Source: Candidatus Rokuibacteriota bacterium | GTDB lineage: Bacteria; Methylomirabilota; Methylomirabilia; Rokubacteriales; CSP1-6 | Length of the DNA: 59,245 nucleotides | NCBI GenBank assembly: GCA_003221615.1 | Contig: QHSQ01000104.1 | Span: 1 to 59,245 of the forward strand | Direction: 5' to 3' | Shown here: positions 1 through 8,572 of the stretch, piece after piece | How the letters are laid out: the number at the start of each line of letters is the position of its first letter | Numbering within the stretch: the stretch's first letter is position 1 | Program-made: the position numbers and the translations under genes | The notes under the pieces: generated by a model | Seen by the model: only the letters and a program-made list of their open reading frames with translations | What the model was told of the DNA's origin: nothing | Database searches by the model: none

Positions 1-1539
1 ATCCCCGGGGCGGGCGACCAGGTGGTGGGCTACCCGAGCCATCCGTACGCGATGAAGATGAACTCGGAATACTTCGTCGCCCTGGCGCGCACTTTCGAGG
101 CGCGCTACGGTGTCGAGTTCCAGGGGATCAGCCAGGGACCGGTGACCGACCCGCGGGAGCGGCTCATCCAGTTCAAGACCAACATCGACGTCGTCATGTC
201 GGTGCTCGAGCGCGATGGCCTGGGGGACTGGCTGGCCGATCGTCTGGTCGAGATCGGCGACTCGGTGCCGGCCGAGATCCCGCTCCGCGTCGACGTGAAG
301 CACGACCCTTTCCTCGACGACCGTCTCAAGGTCGCTAATCTCCCCGAAGAGCCGCAGACGCTCACCGTGAGGAATTCGATCTCGGGCAAGGAGAAGCAGC
401 TCAAGATCGCGCTGTTCCGCAAGGCGGGCGAGACGGCGGGCGCCCGCCGGGCCGTGTCCGAGATCGTCAAGTGGCTGAACCACGTCACCGACAACCGCGT
501 GCTGACCTTGGCCGCCGACCTCTCGGAATCGATCAACCTCGAGCACGGCAGCATCTGGGGCCACTACGATCCCGAAACCAACGCGCTGGGGACACGGCTC
601 AAGGCCGCGATCGAGGAAGCGGGCAACGCGTCGAGCGCCATCGGCCTGGTTGGCCAGAGCGCGTCGCTGGACCCCGATCAGTTTGCCGGGGTATGGGCGT
701 TCAGCGGTACCTACGGCGCCTTCACGCCGCTGATGTACCTGCCCGCGCGCGTCTGGAGCCAGCAGAACCAGGACAGCAAGTTCCGCACCGGCGTCCTGCA
801 CATCCTCGCCGGGCACTCCGGCCCGGAGACCGCCGCCGACGCGCGCACACACTTCGGGATCTTCGCGCCCCAGGTGTGGAAGCTGTTCCCGCGTGACCAG
901 GTCATCAACCTGAGCTTCTGGGACTACAACGACGTGGCCCCCGGCTACTTCGCCGCCGCCGAGATCGCCGCGCGCGAAAAGAAGGTCGGCGTCATCGTCA
1001 TCGAGGTGGCACGCCCCGACTTCCGCGTCGCCGACCGCAACACGTTCGCGGACTCCGATCTACGGGCCGCCGCTAAGGGTCTCTACGTCATCCGCGACTT
1101 CGCGCCCGGCCAGCCCCGACACGGCTACGTCGTGGCCCAGGGATCGAGCTCGACGTTCAATCTCGTGAGCGTGCTGCCGCGGCTGACGGGAGCCGGCATC
1201 AACGTGAAGGTCATCGCGGCGATTAGCGAGGAGCTGTTCGACCGCCAGCCCGAAGCTTATCGGAACGACGTGCTGCCGCCCGAGGCGCGCCAGGACCTCA
1301 TGTTCGTGATGAGCGGAACGCGCCGCATGTGGCCGCTGCGCAACGTCGGCTCGCTGACCGATGAGTACTCCCTCACCGCCGACCAGGACAACGCGTGGCT
1401 CACCGGCGGCACTGAGGCGGACGTGATTGCCGAGGCGCACCTGGACCCGGACTCGATCTTCGCCGGGGTGCAGCGGTTCGCTCAGGAGCGTCCGACGCGC
1501 CTGAGCCGGCAGCGCGCATTGCTGAACGTGCTGGGATGA
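1..1539 (+). CDS. Transketolase-like protein, 5' truncated by the window edge
   Basis: The reading frame is open from base 1 (IPGAGDQVVGYP...), so the true start lies upstream and 512 residues are visible. The region near residues 255-345 (ILAGHSGP, then THFGIFAPQVWKLFPRDQV, then a V-I-V-I-E strand) resembles the pyrimidine-binding domain of transketolases and related thiamine diphosphate enzymes, where a homotropic loop is followed by a 'competitor for position' segment. The C-terminal part resembles the transketolase C-terminal domain. By family knowledge the protein would transfer two-carbon ketol units using ThDP. The N-terminal ThDP/Mg-binding GDG motif is not in view, and the sequence is divergent from classical TktA, so the substrate is unknown. 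It ends in TGA, 22 bp before the MmgE/PrpD gene on the same strand, so the two may be co-transcribed. Confidence 0.68.
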   Translation: MPGAGDQVVGYPSHPYAMKMNSEYFVALARTFEARYGVEFQGISQGPVTDPRERLIQFKTNIDVVMSVLERDGLGDWLADRLVEIGDSVPAEIPLRVDVKHDPFLDDRLKVANLPEEPQTLTVRNSISGKEKQLKIALFRKAGETAGARRAVSEIVKWLNHVTDNRVLTLAADLSESINLEHGSIWGHYDPETNALGTRLKAAIEEAGNASSAIGLVGQSASLDPDQFAGVWAFSGTYGAFTPLMYLPARVWSQQNQDSKFRTGVLHILAGHSGPETAADARTHFGIFAPQVWKLFPRDQVINLSFWDYNDVAPGYFAAAEIAAREKKVGVIVIEVARPDFRVADRNTFADSDLRAAAKGLYVIRDFAPGQPRHGYVVAQGSSSTFNLVSVLPRLTGAGINVKVIAAISEELFDRQPEAYRNDVLPPEARQDLMFVMSGTRRMWPLRNVGSLTDEYSLTADQDNAWLTGGTEADVIAEAHLDPDSIFAGVQRFAQERPTRLSRQRALLNVLG

Positions 1540-1561
1540 AGGAAGTGCCCCGCGCCGAAGA

Positions 1562-2920
1562 ATGAGCATCGCGGGAGAGCTGGCGCGGTTTCTGGCGCGC
1601 ACGAACGTCACCGACCTGCCGCCGCTCGCGCTGGAGCGCGCGCGAATGGTGATCGCCAGCACGATCGCCAGCGCGGCGATGGGCGCGGACATCGTTTCCT
1701 CGCGAATCATCCGCGAGCTTGCCAAGGAGCGCGGAGGCGCGGAGCAGGCCACCCTCTGGTTCGACGGCGGACGCAGACTGCCCATCGCGGACGCGGCGCG
1801 GGTCAACGCGGTGATGAGCGACGCCGCCGCTTCGGACGACAGCGACCTGCGCAGCATCGCGCATATCGGCACGATCGTCTCGACGAGCTCGATCGCCATG
1901 GCGGAGCAGACCGGCGGGGACGGCCGCGACGTGCTCGGGGCAATGGTGTACGGCTACGAGATCGCGGGGCGCATCGACGAAGCGCTCACCCCGGGGCGCA
2001 GCGAGCGCGGCTTCCACGGCTCGATCGCCACGATCTTCGGCGGCGCGGTCTCGGCCGGCACGCTCCTCAAGCTGACGCCGGGACAGATGACGCAGGCGAT
2101 CGCGCTCGCCGCGACCTCGATCGGAGGCCTGATGGTGGCCGCCAACACCAGCGTGGCGCGCGAGTATCACGCGGGACTCTCGGCGATGCTCGGCATCCAT
2201 GCGGCACTCGCCGCGCACAAGGGACTGATGGCCGAGGAAAACGTGCTGGAGATGCCGCGCGGCTTTTTCTCCGCTTACGGCGGAGATCACCTGGAGGACG
2301 TGACGAAAGATCTCGGCCAGGCGTGGGACATCACCACGGACATGGCGATCAAGCTGGTGCCCGGCGGTCATCCGCACCACGCCGCGGCGGAGGCAGCCGC
2401 CAATGCCGCGATCGCCGGACACGTCGACCCGGCGGACGTGGCCGACATCAGGCTCTCATCGGCGAAGTACCGTACACTGCCCGGCCCCAGGCATCCGACC
2501 GACCTGATCGGCGTGGCGCACAGCCCCGCCTACTTCATCGCGGCCGCGGTAGCGGACCGGGACTACGGCTGGATCCACGTCTCGCCCACGAAGGTCGCCG
2601 ACCCGGTGATTCGACAGCTCATCGACAAGGTCACGGTGGACCCGAACCCGCCACCGTACCCGGACCGCTTCCCGCACCACCACGGCGCGACGGTCACGAT
2701 CACCTTGAAGGAGGGCCGACAGTTCTCTGCTCACGTGGACTTTCCGCGCGGGTCCGCCCCCCGCGGAATCGAATGGGCCGACGTTGACGCAAAGTACCGG
2801 AGGCTGGTGCCGCTGTCCGGGCTGGCCCCGGAAAAGGTCGAGGCCAGCCTCAGGGTGGTGCACGAGTTCGAAACGGTCAAGACCGTGTCTGAACTCACTC
2901 GCCTGCTGACGTCGGGTTGA
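1562..2920 (+). CDS. MmgE/PrpD family protein
   Basis: This 452-residue protein has the length and layout of the MmgE/PrpD family, which includes 2-methylcitrate dehydratase, cis-aconitate decarboxylase and many uncharacterised soil homologues. The N-terminal helical domain runs to about residue 270. The motif KLVPGGHPHH near residues 261-270 corresponds to the active-site K-P-x-x-x-H segment that precedes the small lid domain. The family dehydrates or decarboxylates small tricarboxylic acids without a metal cofactor. No 2-methylcitrate cycle partners (prpB, prpC) are nearby, so PrpD function should not be assumed. The ATG at 1562 gives a normal N terminus. The 3' end overlaps the convergent LLM gene by 26 bp. 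Confidence 0.88.
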   Translation: MSIAGELARFLARTNVTDLPPLALERARMVIASTIASAAMGADIVSSRIIRELAKERGGAEQATLWFDGGRRLPIADAARVNAVMSDAAASDDSDLRSIAHIGTIVSTSSIAMAEQTGGDGRDVLGAMVYGYEIAGRIDEALTPGRSERGFHGSIATIFGGAVSAGTLLKLTPGQMTQAIALAATSIGGLMVAANTSVAREYHAGLSAMLGIHAALAAHKGLMAEENVLEMPRGFFSAYGGDHLEDVTKDLGQAWDITTDMAIKLVPGGHPHHAAAEAAANAAIAGHVDPADVADIRLSSAKYRTLPGPRHPTDLIGVAHSPAYFIAAAVADRDYGWIHVSPTKVADPVIRQLIDKVTVDPNPPPYPDRFPHHHGATVTITLKEGRQFSAHVDFPRGSAPRGIEWADVDAKYRRLVPLSGLAPEKVEASLRVVHEFETVKTVSELTRLLTSG

Positions 2921-4031
2921 TTGGGGTCGGCATGGCCTGCACCGCGGGAAGGACCTTCTCCGCGAACAGCCGCAGGCTCTTCTCCGCCTTCGCTCGGGGC
3001 ATCCCCCCGTAGAACATGTGGATGACCACCATCTCCAGGCTGAGGGCGTGCTGCAGCGTTCTGATCTTCTCGATGATCTCGTCGGGAGTTCCGATCGGCT
3101 GGGTGGCGCGGCGCGCCGCGAGGCTCGCGTCGGCCACACCGACGTCGGCGGTCTGGCGCTTGAGGTACTCCTCGTAGCCGGGAATGCCTGCGTAGCCCGG
3201 GTTGTTCCACTCGAAGTAGTGGTGCTGCGCCGCGAGGAGCTGGTGGCGGAAATACTCCCATCCCTCCTCGGCCTCCGAGGCGGTCTCCGCGCAGTACATC
3301 CACAAGAGCGTGGTGGGCTGATCCGGCGGCAGCCCCATCCCCGCCCGGATCGTGTTGAACCGCCGCACCTGCGCCGTCATCTCGTCGAGGCCCGCGCCCG
3401 CGACGAACATCTGCCCAAGCCCGTTCTCGGCGGCCATCCGCGCGGAGGCCTCGGTGGTGAACGCCGCCTTGATTCGCGTGGTGAGCTCGCCTTTGTGCCG
3501 CGCCTGTGGGCGGATGGTGGTCGGCGGAATCTTGTAGATCTTGCCGTCGAAGGTGAAACGCTCAGCTCCATCTGACGCCCGGAGGGCTCCGATCACGTCG
3601 TAGAAGTACGCGTGCGATTCTCCGATCGGGTACCCGAGCGACGCATACTCGTGGGGAGAGATGCCGCGCCCGATGCCCAGGTGGAGGCGACGGCCATTGA
3701 GGAGAATGTCGAGCATCGAGATCTCGCTCGCGAGCCGCACGGGATTCCACCACGGGGCCACGATCACCGCCGTCCCCACATCGACTCGCCTGGTGCGTCC
3801 GGCCCAGTACGCGAGGTACTGAAGCGGATTCGGCTGCATGGAATAGGCGGAGCCGTAGTGCTCGGTGGCCCAGATCGAGTCGAACCCGAGAGGCTCGACG
3901 AGCTCGCCCAGCTGGAGGGTGTCGTCCATGTTCGCGGCGTCCGACACCGCGGGCGGGCGGCTGTAGTCCTCTGCCAGAAGGCGCTCCCAGTCGCCCTGGT
4001 TGTAGCCGGTCACCATCACGCCGCAGTGCAT
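2895..4031 (-). CDS. LLM class flavin-dependent oxidoreductase (1 of 5)
   Basis: A 378-residue bacterial luciferase-like (TIM-barrel) protein. It shows an early strand (MHCGVMVTGYNQ), a D-S-I-W-A-T-E-H segment, the conserved GRRLHLGIGRG motif and a C-terminal segment ending in a helical region. LLM proteins are FMN or F420 dependent monooxygenases or dehydrogenases acting on sulfonates, alkanes, polyamines or xenobiotics. I chose the ATG at 4031, not more upstream codons, because GAGAGG lies about 8 nt before it and homology begins there; the upstream 40 codons are low-complexity and Arg rich. Convergent with MmgE/PrpD (26-bp overlap) and divergent from the lactonase gene, leaving a 132-bp shared upstream region. 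The substrate cannot be predicted. Confidence 0.88.
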   Translation of the reverse strand: MHCGVMVTGYNQGDWERLLAEDYSRPPAVSDAANMDDTLQLGELVEPLGFDSIWATEHYGSAYSMQPNPLQYLAYWAGRTRRVDVGTAVIVAPWWNPVRLASEISMLDILLNGRRLHLGIGRGISPHEYASLGYPIGESHAYFYDVIGALRASDGAERFTFDGKIYKIPPTTIRPQARHKGELTTRIKAAFTTEASARMAAENGLGQMFVAGAGLDEMTAQVRRFNTIRAGMGLPPDQPTTLLWMYCAETASEAEEGWEYFRHQLLAAQHHYFEWNNPGYAGIPGYEEYLKRQTADVGVADASLAARRATQPIGTPDEIIEKIRTLQHALSLEMVVIHMFYGGMPRAKAEKSLRLFAEKVLPAVQAMPTPINPTSAGE

Positions 4032-4163
4032 GCGTGTCTGCCTCTCTTGCTCAGTTGAGCGTCCACGATACGCATCACGGGTCCCCTTCCGCGTCGAACC
4101 GTTCGCGCGGGCGATAGTGTACTGTCTCAACACGATCCCGAGAAGCGACACAGGAGGAGCGAC

Positions 4164-5222
4164 ATGCCGGACGTGCTGTACGTTGGCCTGCAGGATGACG
4201 ACAAGATCGTGCGCTTCGATATCGACGCCGGCAGCGGCAAGCTCGCGCCCCGTGGCGAAATGCCGGCCGCCGGCGCGCCGTCAGTCTTCGCGCTGAGCCC
4301 GGACCGGCGCGTCCTGTATGTCGGCTATCGCGGGACGCCGGCCATCGAGAGCTGTCGCATCGACTCGGCCAGCGGCGCCTTGACGTCGCTCGGGCGCGTC
4401 GCGACCGAGCATGCGCCGACCTATCTGGCTTCCGACCGAGCCGGCAAGTACCTCCTGTCGGCCCACTACCAGGGTGGCTACGCGGCCGTGCATCCGCTCG
4501 GACGCGACGGCGCGGTGAGCGGGCCGGCGCTCGACCGGCAGAACACCGCCCCGGGAGCGCACGCAATCCTGACCGACCCGTCGAACCGCTTCGCCTTCGT
4601 GCCGCACATCGCCCGGCAGAACGACAACGTCCTGGAGCCGCCGAAAAACATCCCCGGCCCGAATTTCATCGCGCAGTTTCGGTTCGACGCGGCCACCGGA
4701 CGGTTGAGCCCCAACGCGCCATTCAAACTCGATCCGCCCGGGCCGATCGGACCGCGGCACTACTGCTTCCATCCCACGCTCGATCTCGTCTACTTCTCCG
4801 ACGAGCAGGGGTGCAGCGTAACGGCTTACAGGGTCGATCGTTCCTCCGGCACTCTCTCCGCCGTGGAAACGATCCCCTCGCTGCCCGAGGGTGTGACCGT
4901 GCGCAATACTTGTTCGCAGATCTATCTGACGCCGCCGGGCCGCTTCCTCTATGTCGGCAACCGCGGCCATAACAGCATCGCCGGGTTCGCCGTCGATCCG
5001 GCGACCGGGCGCCTGACACGAGCCGGGCATGCGCCGACCGAGGCGGTCCCGACCGCGTTCGGTCTCGATTCGAGCGGGACGTTCCTGTACGCCGCGGGAA
5101 CGGCGTCCGGACGTCTGGCCTCGTATCGGCTCAATAGTGAGACCGGCGCGCTGACCCCGCTGGAAACCTACACGGTTGGACGGCGGCCCGCGGCGGTGCT
5201 GGCGATCCCTCTCGGCCGCTGA
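4164..5222 (+). CDS. Lactonase family beta-propeller protein (YbhE/Pgl-like)
   Basis: A 352-residue seven-bladed beta-propeller of the 6-phosphogluconolactonase/carboxymuconate cyclase family (COG2706). Repeated blades show motifs such as LSPDRRVLYVGYRG (residues ~45-58), TPPGRFLYVGNRGHNS and DSSGTFLYAAG. E. coli YbhE hydrolyses 6-phosphogluconolactone, but most members are uncharacterised. There is no signal peptide, so it should be cytoplasmic. A strong ribosome site (ACAGGAGGAGCGAC) precedes the ATG at 4164. The last 67 bp and the following 37 bp are repeated, 89% identical, at 6666-6769, which marks this gene as one edge of a past rearrangement. Confidence 0.85.
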   Translation: MPDVLYVGLQDDDKIVRFDIDAGSGKLAPRGEMPAAGAPSVFALSPDRRVLYVGYRGTPAIESCRIDSASGALTSLGRVATEHAPTYLASDRAGKYLLSAHYQGGYAAVHPLGRDGAVSGPALDRQNTAPGAHAILTDPSNRFAFVPHIARQNDNVLEPPKNIPGPNFIAQFRFDAATGRLSPNAPFKLDPPGPIGPRHYCFHPTLDLVYFSDEQGCSVTAYRVDRSSGTLSAVETIPSLPEGVTVRNTCSQIYLTPPGRFLYVGNRGHNSIAGFAVDPATGRLTRAGHAPTEAVPTAFGLDSSGTFLYAAGTASGRLASYRLNSETGALTPLETYTVGRRPAAVLAIPLGR

Positions 5223-5259
5223 CTCGCGCGACCGACGCCCGTCGGTCACATCGCGGTGT
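5156..5259 (+). repeat. 104-bp direct repeat, copy 1
   Basis: Ungapped alignment with 6666-6769, with 11 mismatches in 104 positions by my count. It covers the last 22 lactonase codons, its stop and 37 bp beyond. The final bases (5241-5259, minus strand) read as the last codons of an SDR gene (...G-D-T-A-M-stop), matching G-Y-T-A-M-stop of the real SDR. Confidence 0.9.
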
Positions 5260-5318
5260 CACCGCTGTGACGTGTGCGCGAGCGCGCGGTGATGGCGAAG
5301 GGAGCGCGACCGTTCAGC

Positions 5319-6518
5319 TCAGTCGCAACGCGACGCATCCTCGGGGCGCCAGGGATTCGAGAACGTGCTCAACGACTCGAGGAAGACCACCAGGTCGGTT
5401 TGCTCGCGCGGGGTGAGACCCGGCGAGCCCGCGGACTGCCCGTCCCCGGCGTGGCGACGCACCACCTCGGCGATCGTGTCGACGTCGCCGTCGTGGCCGT
5501 AGGGCGCCGTCAGCATCAGGTTGCGCAAGGTCGGCACCTTGAACTCGCCGTCGCTGCCGCTCGCGAGGGCAACCCGCTGCGCGCCGGCGGCGCGGCTCGC
5601 GTCGTCGCTGTAGGAGCCCAGCAGATTGAAGCGGCTCTCTCGCACCTGTCGGATTCCCTCAGGGCGCCCGGGATCGGGTTTCCCGAGCGGCTTCTCTCGC
5701 GAGAGGCCGGTCTTGAAGAACTCGCCGCTGGTGAAGTTCGCACCCGAATGGCAGCGGCTACACCCGCCCTTACCGATGAAGATCTGGAGCCCTCGCTGCG
5801 CGGGCGTGGAATAGGTCTGTGCAGACGGCGACTCTCCGCGCGCCAACGCGTCCCGGAACTGGTCGAACGGCGTGCGCCCGCTGACGAGCGTTTCCTGGAA
5901 CGCGGCCAGGACCTTCCCGACGTTCACGAACACCGTCTCGTCGTCGATGGGTGACGGCGGGGCGCCGAATACCCTGCGGTAGCGGCAGGACAGCTGCTCG
6001 TCATTGCGGAGCAGGTTCGCCACGTGACGCGGCGTCGCCGCCAGCTCGCGGGCGTCGAGGATCGGTCGCAGGCTCTGAGACCAGAGGCTGTCGGCGGCGC
6101 CGTCCCAGCCGTACCAGCGCTGACCGCGAAGGTTCATGAGCGTCGGGGTGTTGCGATCGACCTGCGCCATGCCGACCCCGTGCGGCAGGTTGTCGGTCCA
6201 GTTGCGCTCCGGAACGTGGCAGGTGGCACAGGCCTTCGTGCCGCTGCCGGAGAGGCGTTGATCGAAGAAGAGGACCGTCCCGAGCTCGATCGCGTCCGGT
6301 TTTCCCGAAACGCGGTTGCTCGGATCGGGCCCCACGCGCGTCGGCCACGGACCGTGGGACAGGATGATCTTGATTTCCGCGTCGCTGAACGACGGCTCGG
6401 CCGCCAGACCCTCATCCGCTGCGCTGACGCAGGACCACAGCACGACGCAGGCGAAGCCCACGACGGCGAACGCGATGCGAGACATGTCGAGGCTGGCACG
6501 ACTGGTCGCTGAGATCAT
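5319..6518 (-). CDS. Di-heme cytochrome c peroxidase / MauG-family protein
   Basis: A 399-residue exported protein with two c-type heme motifs, CATCH at residues 97-101 and CSRCH at 253-257, which is the arrangement of bacterial cytochrome c peroxidases and MauG-like proteins. Features typical of the family include FFDQRLSGSGTKACATCH at the first heme and FKVPTLRN followed by APYGHDG near residues 328-345. An N-terminal hydrophobic segment (AFAVVGFACVVLWS) is a signal peptide, so the protein acts in the periplasm, reducing H2O2 or oxidising a protein or small substrate. I chose the ATG at 6518 because CGAGGAG sits 8 nt upstream; the ATG at 6485 is an alternative. The gene lies wholly between the two copies of a 104-bp direct repeat and may have been inserted there. 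Confidence 0.88.
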   Translation of the reverse strand: MISATSRASLDMSRIAFAVVGFACVVLWSCVSAADEGLAAEPSFSDAEIKIILSHGPWPTRVGPDPSNRVSGKPDAIELGTVLFFDQRLSGSGTKACATCHVPERNWTDNLPHGVGMAQVDRNTPTLMNLRGQRWYGWDGAADSLWSQSLRPILDARELAATPRHVANLLRNDEQLSCRYRRVFGAPPSPIDDETVFVNVGKVLAAFQETLVSGRTPFDQFRDALARGESPSAQTYSTPAQRGLQIFIGKGGCSRCHSGANFTSGEFFKTGLSREKPLGKPDPGRPEGIRQVRESRFNLLGSYSDDASRAAGAQRVALASGSDGEFKVPTLRNLMLTAPYGHDGDVDTIAEVVRRHAGDGQSAGSPGLTPREQTDLVVFLESLSTFSNPWRPEDASRCD

Positions 6519-6665
6519 GGCGTCCGCTCCTCGAGCCGCGTTGCGCTGGTGCGAGTCACTCCAGAATCCTTCGCTATGCTACCAGGGAATCCGCGGGTCG
6601 TGGTCGTGGGCTGCGCGCAGGCTCGCACAGCAACGTCACCGGCCCAGCGTGGGGCGCTGGTCCGG

Positions 6666-6732
6666 CCCGCTGGACATCTACACGGTCGGACGGCGGCCGG
6701 CCGCGGTGCTCGCGGTCCCTCGCGGGCGCTGA
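6666..6732 (+). pseudogene. 3' fragment of a lactonase gene
   Basis: The frame reads ...YTVGRRPAAVLAVPRGR-stop, matching the end of the intact lactonase at 4164-5222 (YTVGRRPAAVLAIPLGR). Nothing upstream of 6666 resembles the rest of that gene, so this is a terminal remnant only. Confidence 0.85.
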
Positions 6733-6769
6733 CTCGCGCGGCCGAGGCCCGTCGGTCACATCGCGGTGT
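6666..6769 (+). repeat. 104-bp direct repeat, copy 2
   Basis: Partner of 5156-5259. It runs from the lactonase remnant into the last codons of the SDR gene on the opposite strand. The two copies are 1,510 bp apart and enclose the di-heme peroxidase gene. Confidence 0.9.
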
Positions 6770-7523
6770 AGCCGCCGTCGACGAACAGCAAGGTGCCGGT
6801 CACGTAGGAGGCGTCGTCAGAGGCAAGAAACAGGATGCCGGCGGCGACTTCGTCGGGCGTACCGTGACGCCGGAGCAAGGTGCCCTTGGCGGCGTCGTCC
6901 CGGTACTGCTCGAACGTCCGGCCGATCGCTTGATTGCGCGTCTCGTGAAAGGGCGTGTAGATCGGCCCGGGGCAGACCGCGTTCACCCGGATGCCGTCCG
7001 CGGCGTGATCCGCCGCCATCCCGCGTGTCAACCCGGCGACCGCCGCCTTGGTGGTGTCATACTGCGTCGTCTTGCCGATGCTCGTCACGGACCTGACCGA
7101 GGCGACGTTGACGATGCTGCCCGGAGCGGCCTGCCGGAGGAGCGGAATCGCCGCCTTCGCGCAAAACGCGTAGCCCTTGAGGTTCACGCCGAGGATCTCG
7201 TCCCAGCTCTCGGCGCTGGCTTCTTCCACCGTGTGATAGAGCCGGACGCCGGCGTTATTGACGAGGATGTCGAGCCGGCCGAAGCGCTGCGCGGCCTGCC
7301 GAATGAAGGCCGCGGCCTCGGCCTCGCGTTCGACGTGCGCTTCCACGAACGCGACCCCGCCGCCGCTCGCCGCGATCTCCTCCGCGACCCGCTTGCCCCG
7401 TTCGGCATCGCGGTCTGCGAAGGCCACCTTCGCGCCTTCCTTCACGAACCGCCGGACGGTGGCCTCGCCGATCCCCGAAGCTCCGCCGGTCACCGCCGCC
7501 ACCTTCCCGTTCAGTCGTGTCAT
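6756..7523 (-). CDS. SDR family NAD(P)-dependent oxidoreductase
   Basis: A classical 255-residue short-chain dehydrogenase. Visible motifs are the cofactor loop TGGASGIG at 12-19, the acidic-ended second strand AFADRD, NNAG at 89-92, catalytic Ser142, Tyr155 and Lys159 (YDTTK), and the PGPIYTPF segment after strand 6. It would oxidise or reduce an alcohol/carbonyl substrate; the A-D-R-D strand favours NAD(H), which is inference. The C terminus (FVDGGYTAM) is duplicated as a short relic at 5241-5259. Its ATG at 7523 faces the dioxygenase gene divergently across 145 bp. Confidence 0.92.
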   Translation of the reverse strand: MTRLNGKVAAVTGGASGIGEATVRRFVKEGAKVAFADRDAERGKRVAEEIAASGGGVAFVEAHVEREAEAAAFIRQAAQRFGRLDILVNNAGVRLYHTVEEASAESWDEILGVNLKGYAFCAKAAIPLLRQAAPGSIVNVASVRSVTSIGKTTQYDTTKAAVAGLTRGMAADHAADGIRVNAVCPGPIYTPFHETRNQAIGRTFEQYRDDAAKGTLLRRHGTPDEVAAGILFLASDDASYVTGTLLFVDGGYTAM

Positions 7524-7668
7524 GCTCGATGCCTCTCTCTCCGCGCCGCGATCGCGGCACAGCCGGAACCATACGGCAGGCGAGCGCCGAGATCCAGGGA
7601 CGATGGCGCCCTCGATGCGCTAACATCGCCGTCGAAGCGGCCATGCTCAACCAGCGGGGGAGTCACCG

Positions 7669-8514
7669 ATGTCGATGAAAGTCGTTCCGACCGCCGCCGT
7701 GCTCGGGGCGGAGATCGCCGGCGTGGATCTTTCCCGCGCCCTCGACGATCCGACGTTCGCTGCGATCGAGCGCGCCTACAACGAATACGGTGTCATCTTC
7801 TTCCGCGGGCAGTCGATCACGCCCGCCCAGCAGGTGGCGTTCACCCGCCGCTTCGGCGAGATCGAATTCAATATCTTCGGCGAGCGCTGGAGCGTGCAGG
7901 GCAACCCCGAGATCGTCGTCCTGTCCAACGTAACGGAGGGCGGCCGACCGACCGGCGTCCGCCGTGCTGGCGAGCGCTGGCACAGCGACATGTGCTACAC
8001 CGCGAGACCGCCGCGCGGGACCGTCCTGTACGCCATCGAGGTCCCCGAGCTGCACGGGCTCTCGCTGGGCGACACCGAGTTCGCCAGCGCCGCCGCGGCC
8101 TGGGACGCCCTGCCGGACGCGATGAAGCGCGCCCTCGAGGGCCGGCGGGCCGTGTTCGATTTCCGGGGACGCAAGCGGGCCCTGACACCGACTCAGGAGG
8201 AAATCGACCGCAATCCCCCGGTTCGCCATCCGATCGTGCGGACTCACCCGTCGACCGGTCGCAAGTGCCTCTACGTGATGCGCGACGACTGCACCGGCAT
8301 CGAGGGTATGGAGCCCGACGAGGCCGAGGCATTGATCGCGGCGCTGGCGGATCACATCGTCAAGCCGGCGTTCGTGTATCGCCATCAATGGCGCCCGGGT
8401 GATGTGCTGATGTGGGACAACTGCACGGTCCAGCACCGGGCGATCCAGGACTACGACATGCCCCAGCGCCGCTTGATGCATCGCACGACGATGGGTGGCG
8501 CCGTCCCCGCGTAA
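7669..8514 (+). CDS. TauD/TfdA family Fe(II)/2-oxoglutarate dioxygenase
   Basis: A 281-residue TauD/TfdA protein. The iron ligands are visible as H105 and D107 (WHSDMCY) and H256 (VQHRAIQDY), and the downstream arginines R267/R268 and R272 are candidates for 2-oxoglutarate binding. Such enzymes hydroxylate sulfonates, phenoxyacetates, carnitine-like or related compounds, releasing succinate and CO2. A GGGGGAG element lies before the ATG at 7669; a second in-frame ATG two codons later is possible. The gene is followed by a convergent PhyH-type dioxygenase, so two enzymes with the same cofactor chemistry are side by side. The true substrate is unknown. Confidence 0.9.
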   Translation: MSMKVVPTAAVLGAEIAGVDLSRALDDPTFAAIERAYNEYGVIFFRGQSITPAQQVAFTRRFGEIEFNIFGERWSVQGNPEIVVLSNVTEGGRPTGVRRAGERWHSDMCYTARPPRGTVLYAIEVPELHGLSLGDTEFASAAAAWDALPDAMKRALEGRRAVFDFRGRKRALTPTQEEIDRNPPVRHPIVRTHPSTGRKCLYVMRDDCTGIEGMEPDEAEALIAALADHIVKPAFVYRHQWRPGDVLMWDNCTVQHRAIQDYDMPQRRLMHRTTMGGAVPA

Positions 8515-8572
8515 CGAACCCGCTTGGCGGAGGCGCGATAACCCTCCAGCCACCAGACGCCTTGCGGCGCCT

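Noticed and set aside
6549-8402. 617-codon open frame on the plus strand
   Set aside because: Overlaps the SDR (opposite strand) and the TauD-type gene (other frame), both with catalytic motifs; no domain in the long frame.
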